Under the pieces are notes generated by a model, which saw only the letters and a list, made by a program, of their open reading frames with translations, did not search any database and was not told where the DNA came from. A DNA stretch of 64,000 nt, from positions 148,386-212,385 of the forward strand of contig NZ_MZGX01000006.1 of assembly GCF_002051585.1 (NCBI RefSeq), written 5' to 3'. Positions 1 to 7,746 of the stretch are shown piece by piece. The translations under genes and the position numbers were made by a program. Each line of letters starts with the position of its first letter. The first letter of the stretch is position 1. The stretch is from Ruminiclostridium hungatei. GTDB lineage: Bacteria > Bacillota > Clostridia > Acetivibrionales > DSM-1351.

Positions 1-323
1 TCCAGGGTAATATCCTTGTCCAGCTTCACATCTTTGGTTATGGCAATAATCCATGTTCCGTTTGTCCCTATGGCCTTTTCAAAGGCTGCCGCATTATCGA
101 CAATTGAAGCGGAGGTGACTGCATCGGTGGTGGATGTTGCCGCCGAAGTAGTTCCGGCAGAGGTTGTACCTGCGGCAGTAGTGATGGCCGCGGTTGTAGG
201 CGTGGTTGTCTGTGTCGCGGGAGTCGTGGTATTGCCGGGCTGTTCCTCCTTTTTGGCACAGCCTGTGAATAGGGCAATTGTAAGTACGAGTACTGCGGGG
301 ATTATCAACTTTTTGTTTCTCAT
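1..323 (-). CDS. Lipoprotein, N-terminal part (gene runs off the window)
   Basis: The gene reads leftwards and leaves the window at base 1, so only about 107 residues are visible. An ATG at 323 follows an AGGAGG ribosome-binding site at 332-337. The protein starts with a short basic stretch and a hydrophobic segment ending in LFTGC, a lipobox, so it should be lipid-anchored on the outer face of the membrane. Next comes a Thr/Ala-rich linker of about 50 residues, then the start of a folded domain (AAAFEKAIGTNGTWIIAITK). The linker suggests the globular part is held away from the cell wall. The visible part is too short to name a family. Confidence 0.8.
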   Translation of the reverse strand, partial: MRNKKLIIPAVLVLTIALFTGCAKKEEQPGNTTTPATQTTTPTTAAITTAAGTTSAGTTSAATSTTDAVTSASIVDNAAAFEKAIGTNGTWIIAITKDVKLDKDITL

Positions 324-516
324 CTTTAAAACCTCCTAAATATTATGGTATTTACCAATGTTTAGTATCACCACAATTCCAGGAATTATTAGCACAAATG
401 AAAAATTTATGAAATTTTACCGTAAGGTGTTCCCCTCCTGAAAAAACTATTGTATTTAATCCGATTACTATTTATTATTGAGAATGAATCAATTTATACT
501 ACAGGAGATATTGAAA

Positions 517-1488
517 ATGAAGCTTTACCTGGCACCCCTTCAAGGAATGACCACAGCTTGCTACAGGAACGCATATGCAAGAATTTTCGGAGGGATTGAT
601 GCGTATTATTCACCGTTTATAGCTACGGCGGACAATGAAAGAATCAGCAGGGCCCTGTTGAAGGACCTGCTTCCGGAACATAACGAGGACCGGGTGAAAA
701 TCGTACCCCAGCTTCTGAGCAATAGCGGCGAGGCTTTTCGGCGGTTTGCCGGGACCATATATGAAATGGGCCATACCGAAATAAACTGGAATATAGGCTG
801 CCCTTTTCCAATGGTGACAAAAAAGAAAAAAGGAGCCGGCATACTGTCCCATCCCCATATGATACAAAGCTTTCTTGATACTGTTTGTGAGAACCTGCCC
901 TATTCCCTGACGGTTAAAATGCGCCTGGGAATGAACTCCGGCGAAGAAGGGCTGAGAGTAATGGAGATACTTAATCAATATCCCCTGGGAGGTGTCATCA
1001 TACATGCCCGCACCGGTGTACAGATGTATTCCGGCTCTGTTGACCTGGAAGCCTTTGAAGCCCTTTCGGCAGCCTGCAGGCATCAGGTGACCTATAACGG
1101 CGATATCTTCACCAGCGGCGGCTTTACAAGCATCAGCGAAAGGCTCCCCGCAGTAAATAATTTCATGCTGGGCAGAGGTGCTCTGCGCGATCCTTTTCTT
1201 CCTTGGGCTATCAGGGGGAAAACCTTCTCCCCTGCAGACAAAGTGCATATGCTGAGAGAATTCCATGGAGAAATACTTCAATACTACAAAACTTCTCTTT
1301 CCGGGGAAAAACACATATGTGACAAAATGAAGGAGTTCTGGTCCTATATATCGGTACATACCGACAGAGATGGAAAGCTGATGAAAAAAATAAAGAAATG
1401 CCATAGCTTAATCAGCTATCTGGAAATTGTAAATCAAGTGCTGGACTCTCCGGACTGCTGGAACGACACTCCTCTCCGAAGTATATAA
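517..1488 (+). CDS. tRNA-dihydrouridine synthase family protein
   Basis: This 324-residue cytoplasmic flavoenzyme should reduce uridine to dihydrouridine in tRNA using NAD(P)H. It has the Dus layout: MKLYLAPLQGMT at the N-terminus (FMN-binding barrel start), the NxGCP motif with the catalytic Cys (NIGCP, followed by a Lys-rich GAG loop) near residue 105, then KMRLG and HARTG motifs and a late LGRGAL motif. The ATG at 517 is chosen because AGGAG lies 9 bases upstream; an in-frame TTG at 478 has no comparable site. The gene stands alone and ends in a strong terminator. Which Dus subfamily it belongs to cannot be settled by eye. Confidence 0.85.
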   Translation: MKLYLAPLQGMTTACYRNAYARIFGGIDAYYSPFIATADNERISRALLKDLLPEHNEDRVKIVPQLLSNSGEAFRRFAGTIYEMGHTEINWNIGCPFPMVTKKKKGAGILSHPHMIQSFLDTVCENLPYSLTVKMRLGMNSGEEGLRVMEILNQYPLGGVIIHARTGVQMYSGSVDLEAFEALSAACRHQVTYNGDIFTSGGFTSISERLPAVNNFMLGRGALRDPFLPWAIRGKTFSPADKVHMLREFHGEILQYYKTSLSGEKHICDKMKEFWSYISVHTDRDGKLMKKIKKCHSLISYLEIVNQVLDSPDCWNDTPLRSI

Positions 1489-1509
1489 AGCCCCTGCTGA
1501 TACGGCTAA

Positions 1510-1556
1510 AGTCCCGCCGGAATAAATTTATTCCGGCGGGACTGGCTTTTTTATTT
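1510..1556 (+). terminator. Rho-independent terminator after the Dus gene
   Basis: Arms 1510-1522 and 1531-1543 (AGTCCCGCCGGAA and its complement) form a GC-rich stem that can extend through the AT centre. A run of T residues follows at 1547-1552. It lies 20 bases past the stop codon. Confidence 0.92.
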
Positions 1557-1623
1557 AAGGTATACAAATTCGCCAAAAGCGCCATATACTGTTACCACAC
1601 TTTTAATTAGCACTACAGGTTAA
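1557..1623. repeat. Truncated copy (C) of a dispersed repeat with inverted ends
   Basis: The right terminus at 1601-1623, read on the minus strand, begins TTAACCTGTAGTGCTAATTA and continues GTGTGGTAAC, matching the right ends of the copies at 2918-3093 and 32520-32752. The inner part (CGCCAAAAGCG, CATATAC) matches the inside of the 2918-3093 copy. No left terminus is present: the copy begins just after the Dus terminator. Its right end is one base from the stop codon of the aminopeptidase gene. Confidence 0.7.
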
Positions 1624-1624
1624 A

Positions 1625-2851
1625 TTAAAAAACAAAGTTGCCTGCGTGAAAAATCCGCACCTCTTCACCGGAGGCTTCTACACCCACGATTTCCATATCC
1701 GCAGTACCAATCATAAAATCCTCATGCTCAAGGGAATCATTTACTCCACGTTTTTTCATATCTTCCTCCGTCAGCTCCCGAGCATCCTTAAAGCAGGGGT
1801 ATGCCTTTCCTATGGCCAAATGGCAGGAGGCATTCTCGTCATAAAGCGTATTGTAAAACAGTATCCCTGAATTTGAAATAGGTGAGTCAAAAGGAACAAG
1901 TGCCACTTCACCCAGATAATGAGAACCTTCATCAGTTTCAATAAGGTTTTTCAGCGCCTCATAACCTTTCTTTGCCGTAAAATCAACTATTCTGCCCTTT
2001 TCAAAGGTAATGGAGAAATCCTCAATAAGGCTTCCGTTATAACAAAGAGGCATGGAGCTCACAACCACACCATTTACACCTGTCCTGACAGGAAGCGTAA
2101 AAACCTCCTCGGTGGGCATGTTGGGCAGGAATACCTGACCCTCGGGTGTATGCTCCGCCCCTGCCATCCAAATATGCTTTTCAGGCAGTTCAACCTTAAG
2201 CCGGGTGCCCAGGGAATTTTTATATATCAGATAACTGAACTCCTTTGAATTTAAAAAATTTAATCTCCCGGCCAACTGCGCCTTGTGTTCCTCCCAGGCT
2301 GCAACAGGGTCCGGCGTATCAGCCCGGACAGAACTCAATATGGCCTTCCAGAGCTTTTCAACCGCTTCTTCCTCAGCCGCCTCCGGAAATACCTTTTTTG
2401 CCCACTGAATTGTGGGTACTGAAATCACACACCAGGGATTCTTGCTGCTCATCAGCCTGTCTGAATACTCCTTAAGGGCAGAACTTCTGGCCTTGCTTGC
2501 CCTTGCTATGCGCTTTGCGTCCACATCCTTCAAAAGCTCCGGGTCGGAGGCTGCAATACTCAAAAATGCTGCTCCCTGGACGGCATATGACATGTATAAA
2601 TCTTTATTCCATTGGGGAAAGCCGTCAAGTACCTCCTCAGAGGCATGCAATAATCTGATTTTGGAAAACTGCTCATCCTTCCAGTTGACCACCACATCTC
2701 CGGCACCCTCCAGGTACGCCGTCTGCGCTATCAACCTTGTAAATTCCGCACATTCCAAAGGGGAATTGATGACTAAAATCTGTCCTTTTTGGATATTCAC
2801 ACCTGCTTTTATTACCAATTGTGCATACTTTTTAATAAGTTCCTGTTCCAT
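1625..2851 (-). CDS. M29-family metallo-aminopeptidase (AmpS/PepS type)
   Basis: The 408-residue protein matches M29 aminopeptidases along its length: VIKAGVNIQKGQILVINSP near the N-terminus, a Glu-containing PTEEVFTLP segment near residue 245, and the metal-ligand region NTLYDENASCHLAIG near 340, followed by EHEDFMIGTADME. Family members are cytoplasmic, cobalt- or zinc-dependent enzymes that remove N-terminal residues from peptides. Length is normal for the family. There is no signal peptide. An AAGGGA site precedes the ATG at a rather long spacing. The gene appears to be monocistronic, and a repeat copy abuts its stop codon. Confidence 0.9.
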   Translation of the reverse strand: MEQELIKKYAQLVIKAGVNIQKGQILVINSPLECAEFTRLIAQTAYLEGAGDVVVNWKDEQFSKIRLLHASEEVLDGFPQWNKDLYMSYAVQGAAFLSIAASDPELLKDVDAKRIARASKARSSALKEYSDRLMSSKNPWCVISVPTIQWAKKVFPEAAEEEAVEKLWKAILSSVRADTPDPVAAWEEHKAQLAGRLNFLNSKEFSYLIYKNSLGTRLKVELPEKHIWMAGAEHTPEGQVFLPNMPTEEVFTLPVRTGVNGVVVSSMPLCYNGSLIEDFSITFEKGRIVDFTAKKGYEALKNLIETDEGSHYLGEVALVPFDSPISNSGILFYNTLYDENASCHLAIGKAYPCFKDARELTEEDMKKRGVNDSLEHEDFMIGTADMEIVGVEASGEEVRIFHAGNFVF

Positions 2852-2917
2852 TTATGATTTATCCCTTCAAATAGAATTATATTTATCTATTTAAAGTTTA
2901 CCACAAATTGTATTAAA

Positions 2918-3093
2918 TTAGTCCGTCGTGCTGATTAATAAAGTCTTTAAAAAATAAGTTCGTAAGGTATGCTTTTTCGCCAAAAGCGTCATATACAAGT
3001 ATTTATTTGAAGCTCGTCCGGAAGCAGGTAGCAGGTGGCAGCCGGACAGCTTTCTGCCTGTTTACCACCTTTTTAACCAGCACTATAGGTTAA
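2918..3093. repeat. Complete copy (B) of a dispersed repeat with inverted ends, about 176 bp
   Basis: The left end at 2918-2940 (TTAGTCCGTCGTGCTGATTA then ATAAAGTCTT) and the right end at 3070-3093, read on the minus strand (TTAACCTATAGTGCTGGTTA), are imperfect inverted copies of each other. Both match the 32520-32752 copy: the left end shares TTAATAAAGTCTT and the right end shares GGTGGTAA then CAGGC. No reading frame is present inside. Short inverted ends, small size and no coding capacity fit a MITE-like element. It lies between the aminopeptidase and YczE-family genes, 14 bases past the stop of the latter. Confidence 0.75.
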
Positions 3094-3107
3094 ATCAACC
3101 CATTATT

Positions 3108-3728
3108 CTAGTGGCCTGACCTTCTGCCATATCTGAGCGGAACGGCTATCCTGCGGTTGAAAAGCGCTATAAAAGGCCCCATGAAAAAGGCGGTGACAAG
3201 TGTCCCTATACCGACGGTCGCACCCAGCAGAAGCCCGCAGGCGGTGCATATAAAATCAGAACCTATCCTGCAATATTGAAAACGTGCGACTTTTCTTTCA
3301 GACAGAATAAGTGCAACGGCATCATAGGTGGAAACTCCCAGGTCTCCTGTAAAGTACAGGGATGATCCGAAACACATGATGACTATGCCCACAACCAGGA
3401 AAATAAGTCTGATAGCAAGAGTCGGTTCAGAAATCCATGCCTCCATCAGCCAGGATGAAAACTGAACTACATATCCCAGCAGAAAAATGTTAACAAATGT
3501 TCCCAGACCAATTTTTCTCCTGTCAATAAAAAATATTGCAATCAACATAATAATGTTCAAAATTGTATAAAAAGTGCCATAGCCCAGAGGAAGCTTCATG
3601 GAAATCCCATGTGCCAGCACCTGAAACGGGTCCATGCCGAAACCTGAAAAATTAAACATACCTACACTAAACCCCGCCATCAGTACACCTGCCACAGTCA
3701 TGACAATTCTTCTGTATTTTTCGCTCAT
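3108..3728 (-). CDS. YczE/YitT-type integral membrane protein
   Basis: About 206 residues with five to six predicted transmembrane helices. It resembles the YczE/YyaS family: a GMDPFQVLAHGIS segment after the first helix and GDLGVSTYDAVALIL later, the repeated G-x-D/S-P/T signature of that group. Its substrate is unknown. The start at 3728 (MSEKYRR) is chosen because GGAG lies 6 bases upstream; an ATG 12 bases earlier overlaps that site. No partner gene is obvious. A repeat copy lies just downstream. Confidence 0.7.
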   Translation of the reverse strand: MSEKYRRIVMTVAGVLMAGFSVGMFNFSGFGMDPFQVLAHGISMKLPLGYGTFYTILNIIMLIAIFFIDRRKIGLGTFVNIFLLGYVVQFSSWLMEAWISEPTLAIRLIFLVVGIVIMCFGSSLYFTGDLGVSTYDAVALILSERKVARFQYCRIGSDFICTACGLLLGATVGIGTLVTAFFMGPFIALFNRRIAVPLRYGRRSGH

Positions 3729-3843
3729 AGTTAACTCCATTTTCGCTCAGCATATAAAGCACATATGAAATGCGCATTATTGTTTACATAATTACTTAAC
3801 CAAAATACTATGCTATACGAAACAGAGGGCTTTGTCAAGCTAC

Positions 3844-3872
3844 AAAAATAGCACCCGGATACACCCGGATGC
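3844..3872 (-). terminator. Terminator after the small membrane-anchored protein gene
   Basis: Read on the minus strand, GCATCCGG and CCGGGTGC pair (one G-U) around a six-base loop, followed by TATTTTT. It lies 25 bases past the stop codon of the 3897-4220 gene. Confidence 0.7.
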
Positions 3873-3896
3873 CTTGAAATCACATTGCATTTGCTC

Positions 3897-4220
3897 TTAA
3901 ACCGACTTGTTGATTTTGCCGTCATCCAGGCCGTCCTTGATCAGGTCGAACCACTGCTGGAGCTTTTGCTTCAGCAGGCTCCTGGGGATGAACAATCTCA
4001 GCCACGCAGGAATTATACCGTATAGCTGGTCAAGCACCAGGTTGAACCTTTCCTGCCCCTTCTTCGTGCCCACGATGACATCCTCAGCCTGCCTTATCAT
4101 TTTATAGGCAAGTTTCCTGAGTTTATCCCAACGCCTGTTCACCGCCAAATAGACCATATATGCTGCTAATGCCAGTGCCGTTACTATAACCAACCAATTT
4201 TTCAATAAAAAATCCAGCAT
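3897..4220 (-). CDS. Small membrane-anchored protein of unknown function
   Basis: About 107 residues: one N-terminal transmembrane helix (residues 5-25), then a basic amphipathic region (NRRWDKLRKLAYKMIRQAED) and a C-terminal helical part with PAWLRLFIPRS. The shape (single anchor plus charged helical tail) is that of the LLH-type holin-like proteins common in clostridia, but no phage gene is nearby, so that name is only a possibility. The second ATG, at 4220, is chosen because AAGGGAG lies 9 bases upstream, whereas the first ATG touches that site. It is monocistronic with its own terminator. Confidence 0.65.
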   Translation of the reverse strand: MLDFLLKNWLVIVTALALAAYMVYLAVNRRWDKLRKLAYKMIRQAEDVIVGTKKGQERFNLVLDQLYGIIPAWLRLFIPRSLLKQKLQQWFDLIKDGLDDGKINKSV

Positions 4221-4414
4221 TATACCCATCTCCCTTCAGATTAATGATTCATCAAGCTGTCACAGGTACTTGATGGTTTTAGGTTTGTCCTCCCATATTT
4301 AAGGCAAACCCCGGGCAGGATTAACAACCTGTTTTAACAGAACGCCTGCTTGAGAGTATTTCAATAAACCTTTCCCAGCCTTGACAGGTGTTGCTCCGCT
4401 TCAGCAGACGCATC

Positions 4415-4459
4415 AAAAAAGCTCCTGCCGGCAAGGTTTTTGCCGGGCAGGAGCTTTTT
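4415..4459 (-). terminator. Strong terminator after the dockerin-esterase operon
   Basis: GCTCCTGCC at 4421 pairs with GGCAGGAGC ending at 4454, with an inner GGCAA/TTGCC helix. It is flanked by A and T runs, so it could work in both directions. It lies 55 bases past the stop of the 4514-5866 gene, which it presumably serves. Confidence 0.88.
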
Positions 4460-4513
4460 CTTCCATAAAGTTGGCAGTACTTATATAACAGATATAACAG
4501 ACCGGTCTGGCAG

Positions 4514-5866
4514 CTACCAGCCCAAATCCTTCCGGATTGCGGCAGCAAGTTGATTTGCCATTAATTCATGGGTTTTAACGCTGGGGTGCCAATCCTCTCC
4601 ATATCCGTTTGAGGCATCCTGCATTGGAAATTCGATATAATGAATCTTTCCGTCTCCCGCAGAATTCTTCTGTGTTACCACGGTATTTATAAAATCCCTC
4701 GCACTTGTCAGATTGTCCCCATTGAGCATGGGCCCCATAGCACAGTATATGTGAGCCTGTGGGTACTGGCTGCGGATCTTGCCTGCAAACGCGGAGTAGG
4801 CCGCAGTAAAAGCTGCCTTGTCCGGTATTCCCACACTGAAGTCGTTGGTTCCAAGATTAATGACCGCCACCTGAGGTGTCCATTTCCCGGTATCCCATGC
4901 AGGTATGGCGCTGTAAGGCAGAATCCTTTGGTAAAGTGCAGGCATAAGCTCGCTGGTATCTCCGCCATAGTTCCTGACTACTCCTTTTCCAGACCAGCAG
5001 ACAGTAACCGGATCAGCGTCCAGCAGCCTTGCAGTCATGGCACCGTAAGCCAGGTAAGCATTTTCATTCTTGGAGGTAAAGCTTTGATACTGGCTTGTAC
5101 CCTCATTTCCATAGCCGCAGGTTATAGAGTCTCCTATAAACTCAATCCGCCTGGCAGAAGGAGCCGGAGGTGCCAGCAGACTGCCGCCGGAAACATTGAA
5201 GCCCAGGAATTGGACTTCTCCAAGCCAGGCCTCAGTCCTTCTGACCAATTCTATGATATGGCTGCCATTGGTGAGACCGCTTGCAAGCACAACAGGGCTT
5301 GATGCCCCTGCGGGCACGTTTACAGGCGCAAGCACCCTGCCGTCCAGTATCACATTAAACCAGTTGTCACCGGTTGATTTCAGGGTCACACTGATTCCCG
5401 CGCCCTGGAAATTTGCCTTAATAGCAGATGTACTCCACGCAAATTTGGGGCCGGCAGGATCACTGGTATCAAAACGCCCCACTAACAGTACACCGGGATT
5501 TACCGGGTCGGGAACATATGGCAGCGATGCTATCCCGCCCAGCAGAAATTTTTTCAATATTGCATAATCTACCGAATCAACGGTTCTGTCAATATTCAAA
5601 TCCATGTATTCCATATATGGCTGTTCCGGCTCCATTAAATATTTTTTAAACAATGCAAAATCCAAAGCATCAACATTCGTGTCGTTGTTGCAGTCTCCGT
5701 ATATCAGTCCGGAAACTGCCAAAGTACTGTTCGCTTCAATGTCGGAAGGGCTTTCATACGCATTGCCTGCAGCAATGGGAAGCATTAACACGGCAAGAAG
5801 CATAACAATCATCATACCTCCCGTCAAAGATCTGCTCATTTTAGCTGTATTTCTCATATGTATCAT
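4514..5866 (-). CDS. Cellulosomal SGNH esterase, CE2-like, with N-terminal dockerin
   Basis: 450 residues. A signal peptide (1-37) is followed by a type I dockerin at 56-117, with two Ca-binding repeats (GDCNNDTNVDALDFALFKKY and DLNIDRTVDSVDYAILKKF). Next is a beta-sandwich at about 125-225, then an SGNH hydrolase domain with GDSITCG (Ser247), GTNDF and a C-terminal DWHPS (Asp425, His427). The two-domain order is that of CE2 acetyl-xylan/gluco-oligosaccharide deacetylases, so removal of acetyl groups from hemicellulose is the likely role. The dockerin should dock it to the scaffoldin. It is the second gene of an operon, 29 bases behind another dockerin esterase. The exact substrate is inferred. 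Confidence 0.85.
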   Translation of the reverse strand: MIHMRNTAKMSRSLTGGMMIVMLLAVLMLPIAAGNAYESPSDIEANSTLAVSGLIYGDCNNDTNVDALDFALFKKYLMEPEQPYMEYMDLNIDRTVDSVDYAILKKFLLGGIASLPYVPDPVNPGVLLVGRFDTSDPAGPKFAWSTSAIKANFQGAGISVTLKSTGDNWFNVILDGRVLAPVNVPAGASSPVVLASGLTNGSHIIELVRRTEAWLGEVQFLGFNVSGGSLLAPPAPSARRIEFIGDSITCGYGNEGTSQYQSFTSKNENAYLAYGAMTARLLDADPVTVCWSGKGVVRNYGGDTSELMPALYQRILPYSAIPAWDTGKWTPQVAVINLGTNDFSVGIPDKAAFTAAYSAFAGKIRSQYPQAHIYCAMGPMLNGDNLTSARDFINTVVTQKNSAGDGKIHYIEFPMQDASNGYGEDWHPSVKTHELMANQLAAAIRKDLGW

Positions 5867-5895
5867 CTCACTTTCCTGTCATATATTTCTTTGTT

Positions 5896-7365
5896 TTATT
5901 TTGAAAAAAGAGTCAAATCCACTGCTTCAGACATTTTTTTATAGCCTTCGGCGTTGAGATGCAAATGGTCACCGCTGTCATAGGAACCCGATAATTGCTT
6001 TTGATTGCCCGGATTTCTAACGGCGGCGTCAAAGTCAATTACCGCATCAAACTGTCCGCCTGTTCTGATCCAGTTGTTCACAGTCTGCCTGGCCTGCTCA
6101 TGTGCCGCGCTGTCATACTGGGAGCCGCCAAAGGGCGTGATTGTGGCACCATAAACCAGGATGCCCCTTGCATGTGCTTTTGTGATAAATTCCTTATAGG
6201 CATTTATCAGGTTTGTGGCAACCGCCTGAGAACCCCCGGCACCAATATCATTTACACCTTCAAATATTATAACGTACCTGATGCCGCTTTGCTGCAGCAC
6301 GTCACGTTCGAATCTGGAAAGTGCCGTAGGCCCCAGTCCGCCTGACAGTACAGCGTTCCCGCCAATCCCCTGATTCAGTACCGAAACCTTTGAAGTGGCC
6401 GTATTTTCCTGCAAACGCCATGCCAATCTGTCGGTCCAGCGGTCATTTCCGTTTGTTGTGGACCCCCTTCCGTCCGTAATGGAATCTCCCAATGCTACTG
6501 CTGCTTTGCAGGAATCTCCTGCAAATATGTCAATGCCTATGAGGACATACCAGTGCTCGGTAACTGCCGCACCGGACATGCTTAAACTGCCTGCTGCATT
6601 TCCCGGCTTCAGGTAGGAGGTTGTTCTTGAACCGGGATGTCCTGTCAGCGCTGCAGGTACATTGCCGAAATATATGGTTACTGCCATATTTGTCAACTTT
6701 GTCAGGCTGTAGTCCAAGGTATCCGAAGTAACGGTTTTTCCTGCCGGAATTGTCACCGCCTCCTTGCCGGAGAAGGTCAATACCCGGTCTGTTCCCTGCC
6801 GGATGGAGCTTTCTCCGGCTGATTCCGCCAGATGTACAGAATTCAGCGTCAGCGGTGAATTTCCATACTCATTTGAAAATTTTAATCTCAATTGGCTGCC
6901 TCCCGCAGAGACACATACAACCTGGCGAAGAGTGTTGTTGGACAACCCGGGAGAAGGAGGCATATTTGCCGCTTCCGTCAGTTGAGGTGCAGTTGACCAT
7001 GTACCCACCCATTTTGTGGCTGTTTCAGGTACGGTATACGGCAGAGAAGTCAGCTTGCCCATGAGGTACTGCTTCATTATGGAAACATCAATTGCATCTA
7101 TGGAATTGTCTGCATTGAGGTCCATTGTACTGTTGTAGCCATGCGCAGAATCGGCTATATATTGCTTTATAAGTGCAAAATCCAGAGCGTCAATGCTTCC
7201 GTCATTGTTGCAGTCTCCGCATATAGAGGGACTGCTCTTTTCAATATCCGGCAGCGGCTCCACACCAAATCCGTCAGCGACAGGCCTTGGAACAGTTCCT
7301 GTCAATAACGCCAACAGAATCGTGAGCACTGATCCCATTCTGACAATATTCTTTTTTATTGACAT
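5896..7365 (-). CDS. Cellulosomal SGNH/GDSL hydrolase with N-terminal dockerin
   Basis: 489 residues from the ATG at 7365, chosen because AAGGAG is 8 bases upstream; an in-frame GTG at 7374 overlaps that site. Signal peptide at 1-30, dockerin at 50-107 (GDCNNDGSIDALDFALIKQY and DLNADNSIDAIDVSIMKQY), a beta-rich region at 115-285, then an SGNH domain with GDSITDG (Ser295), FEGVNDIG and a terminal DHLHLN (Asp466, His469). The overall form resembles secreted GDSL esterases of the rhamnogalacturonan/xylan acetylesterase kind. It shares the operon with the downstream CE2-like esterase but is not a close copy: the beta-region and active-site surroundings differ. The substrate is not determined by sequence. 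Confidence 0.85.
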   Translation of the reverse strand: MSIKKNIVRMGSVLTILLALLTGTVPRPVADGFGVEPLPDIEKSSPSICGDCNNDGSIDALDFALIKQYIADSAHGYNSTMDLNADNSIDAIDVSIMKQYLMGKLTSLPYTVPETATKWVGTWSTAPQLTEAANMPPSPGLSNNTLRQVVCVSAGGSQLRLKFSNEYGNSPLTLNSVHLAESAGESSIRQGTDRVLTFSGKEAVTIPAGKTVTSDTLDYSLTKLTNMAVTIYFGNVPAALTGHPGSRTTSYLKPGNAAGSLSMSGAAVTEHWYVLIGIDIFAGDSCKAAVALGDSITDGRGSTTNGNDRWTDRLAWRLQENTATSKVSVLNQGIGGNAVLSGGLGPTALSRFERDVLQQSGIRYVIIFEGVNDIGAGGSQAVATNLINAYKEFITKAHARGILVYGATITPFGGSQYDSAAHEQARQTVNNWIRTGGQFDAVIDFDAAVRNPGNQKQLSGSYDSGDHLHLNAEGYKKMSEAVDLTLFSK

Positions 7366-7502
7366 ATGATTCACTCCTTGGAAAAGCTTTTAAGGGTACA
7401 TTGGTGTGCAATCCAGTGGATAGATATGCTGCGATATGTAGAGCTGCCAAAAGGACATCGGATTCCGGCCCGGCCGGAACCACCGTAACAGCAGGTAATT
7501 TT

Positions 7503-7532
7503 ATTATAGAATGCGGACAGTTTCCATTACAA
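7503..7532 (-). promoter_or_regulatory. Sigma-A-like promoter for the two-esterase operon
   Basis: On the minus strand TTGTAA (7532-7527) and a perfect TATAAT (7508-7503) are separated by 18 bases. Transcription would start near 7495, leaving a leader of about 130 bases before the ATG at 7365. The remaining part of 7366-7660 shows no gene or recognisable RNA element. Confidence 0.5.
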
Positions 7533-7663
7533 TACAAATAGTTTGACAATAATAACGATTATCCGAAATTATTTTGCTATAAATTGTAAAATTCTGCACT
7601 ATTTTCATTTTTCTTAAGCAGGACTAATTATCTGCCCTGAAAAAATAGTAAAAAAGCAGAACT

Positions 7664-7723
7664 GTAAAAAAAATGCATGTATTTGGTCCTTGGCTCAAAA
7701 TAAGCCTCCGACAAATACATGCA
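7664..7723 (-). terminator. Terminator after the GH3 beta-glucosidase gene
   Basis: The arms TGCATGTATTTG (7674-7685) and its complement (7712-7723) are perfect. The 26-base loop contains a smaller GGCT/AGCC stem. A run of eight T follows on the minus strand. It lies 24 bases past the stop codon. Confidence 0.85.
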
Positions 7724-7746
7724 AGGTTTTTTAACGTATTAACAAA

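Noticed and set aside
610..1404. Long antisense frame (264 codons) across the Dus gene
   Set aside because: It lies wholly opposite a gene with clear catalytic motifs, has no ribosome-binding site and no recognisable protein pattern.
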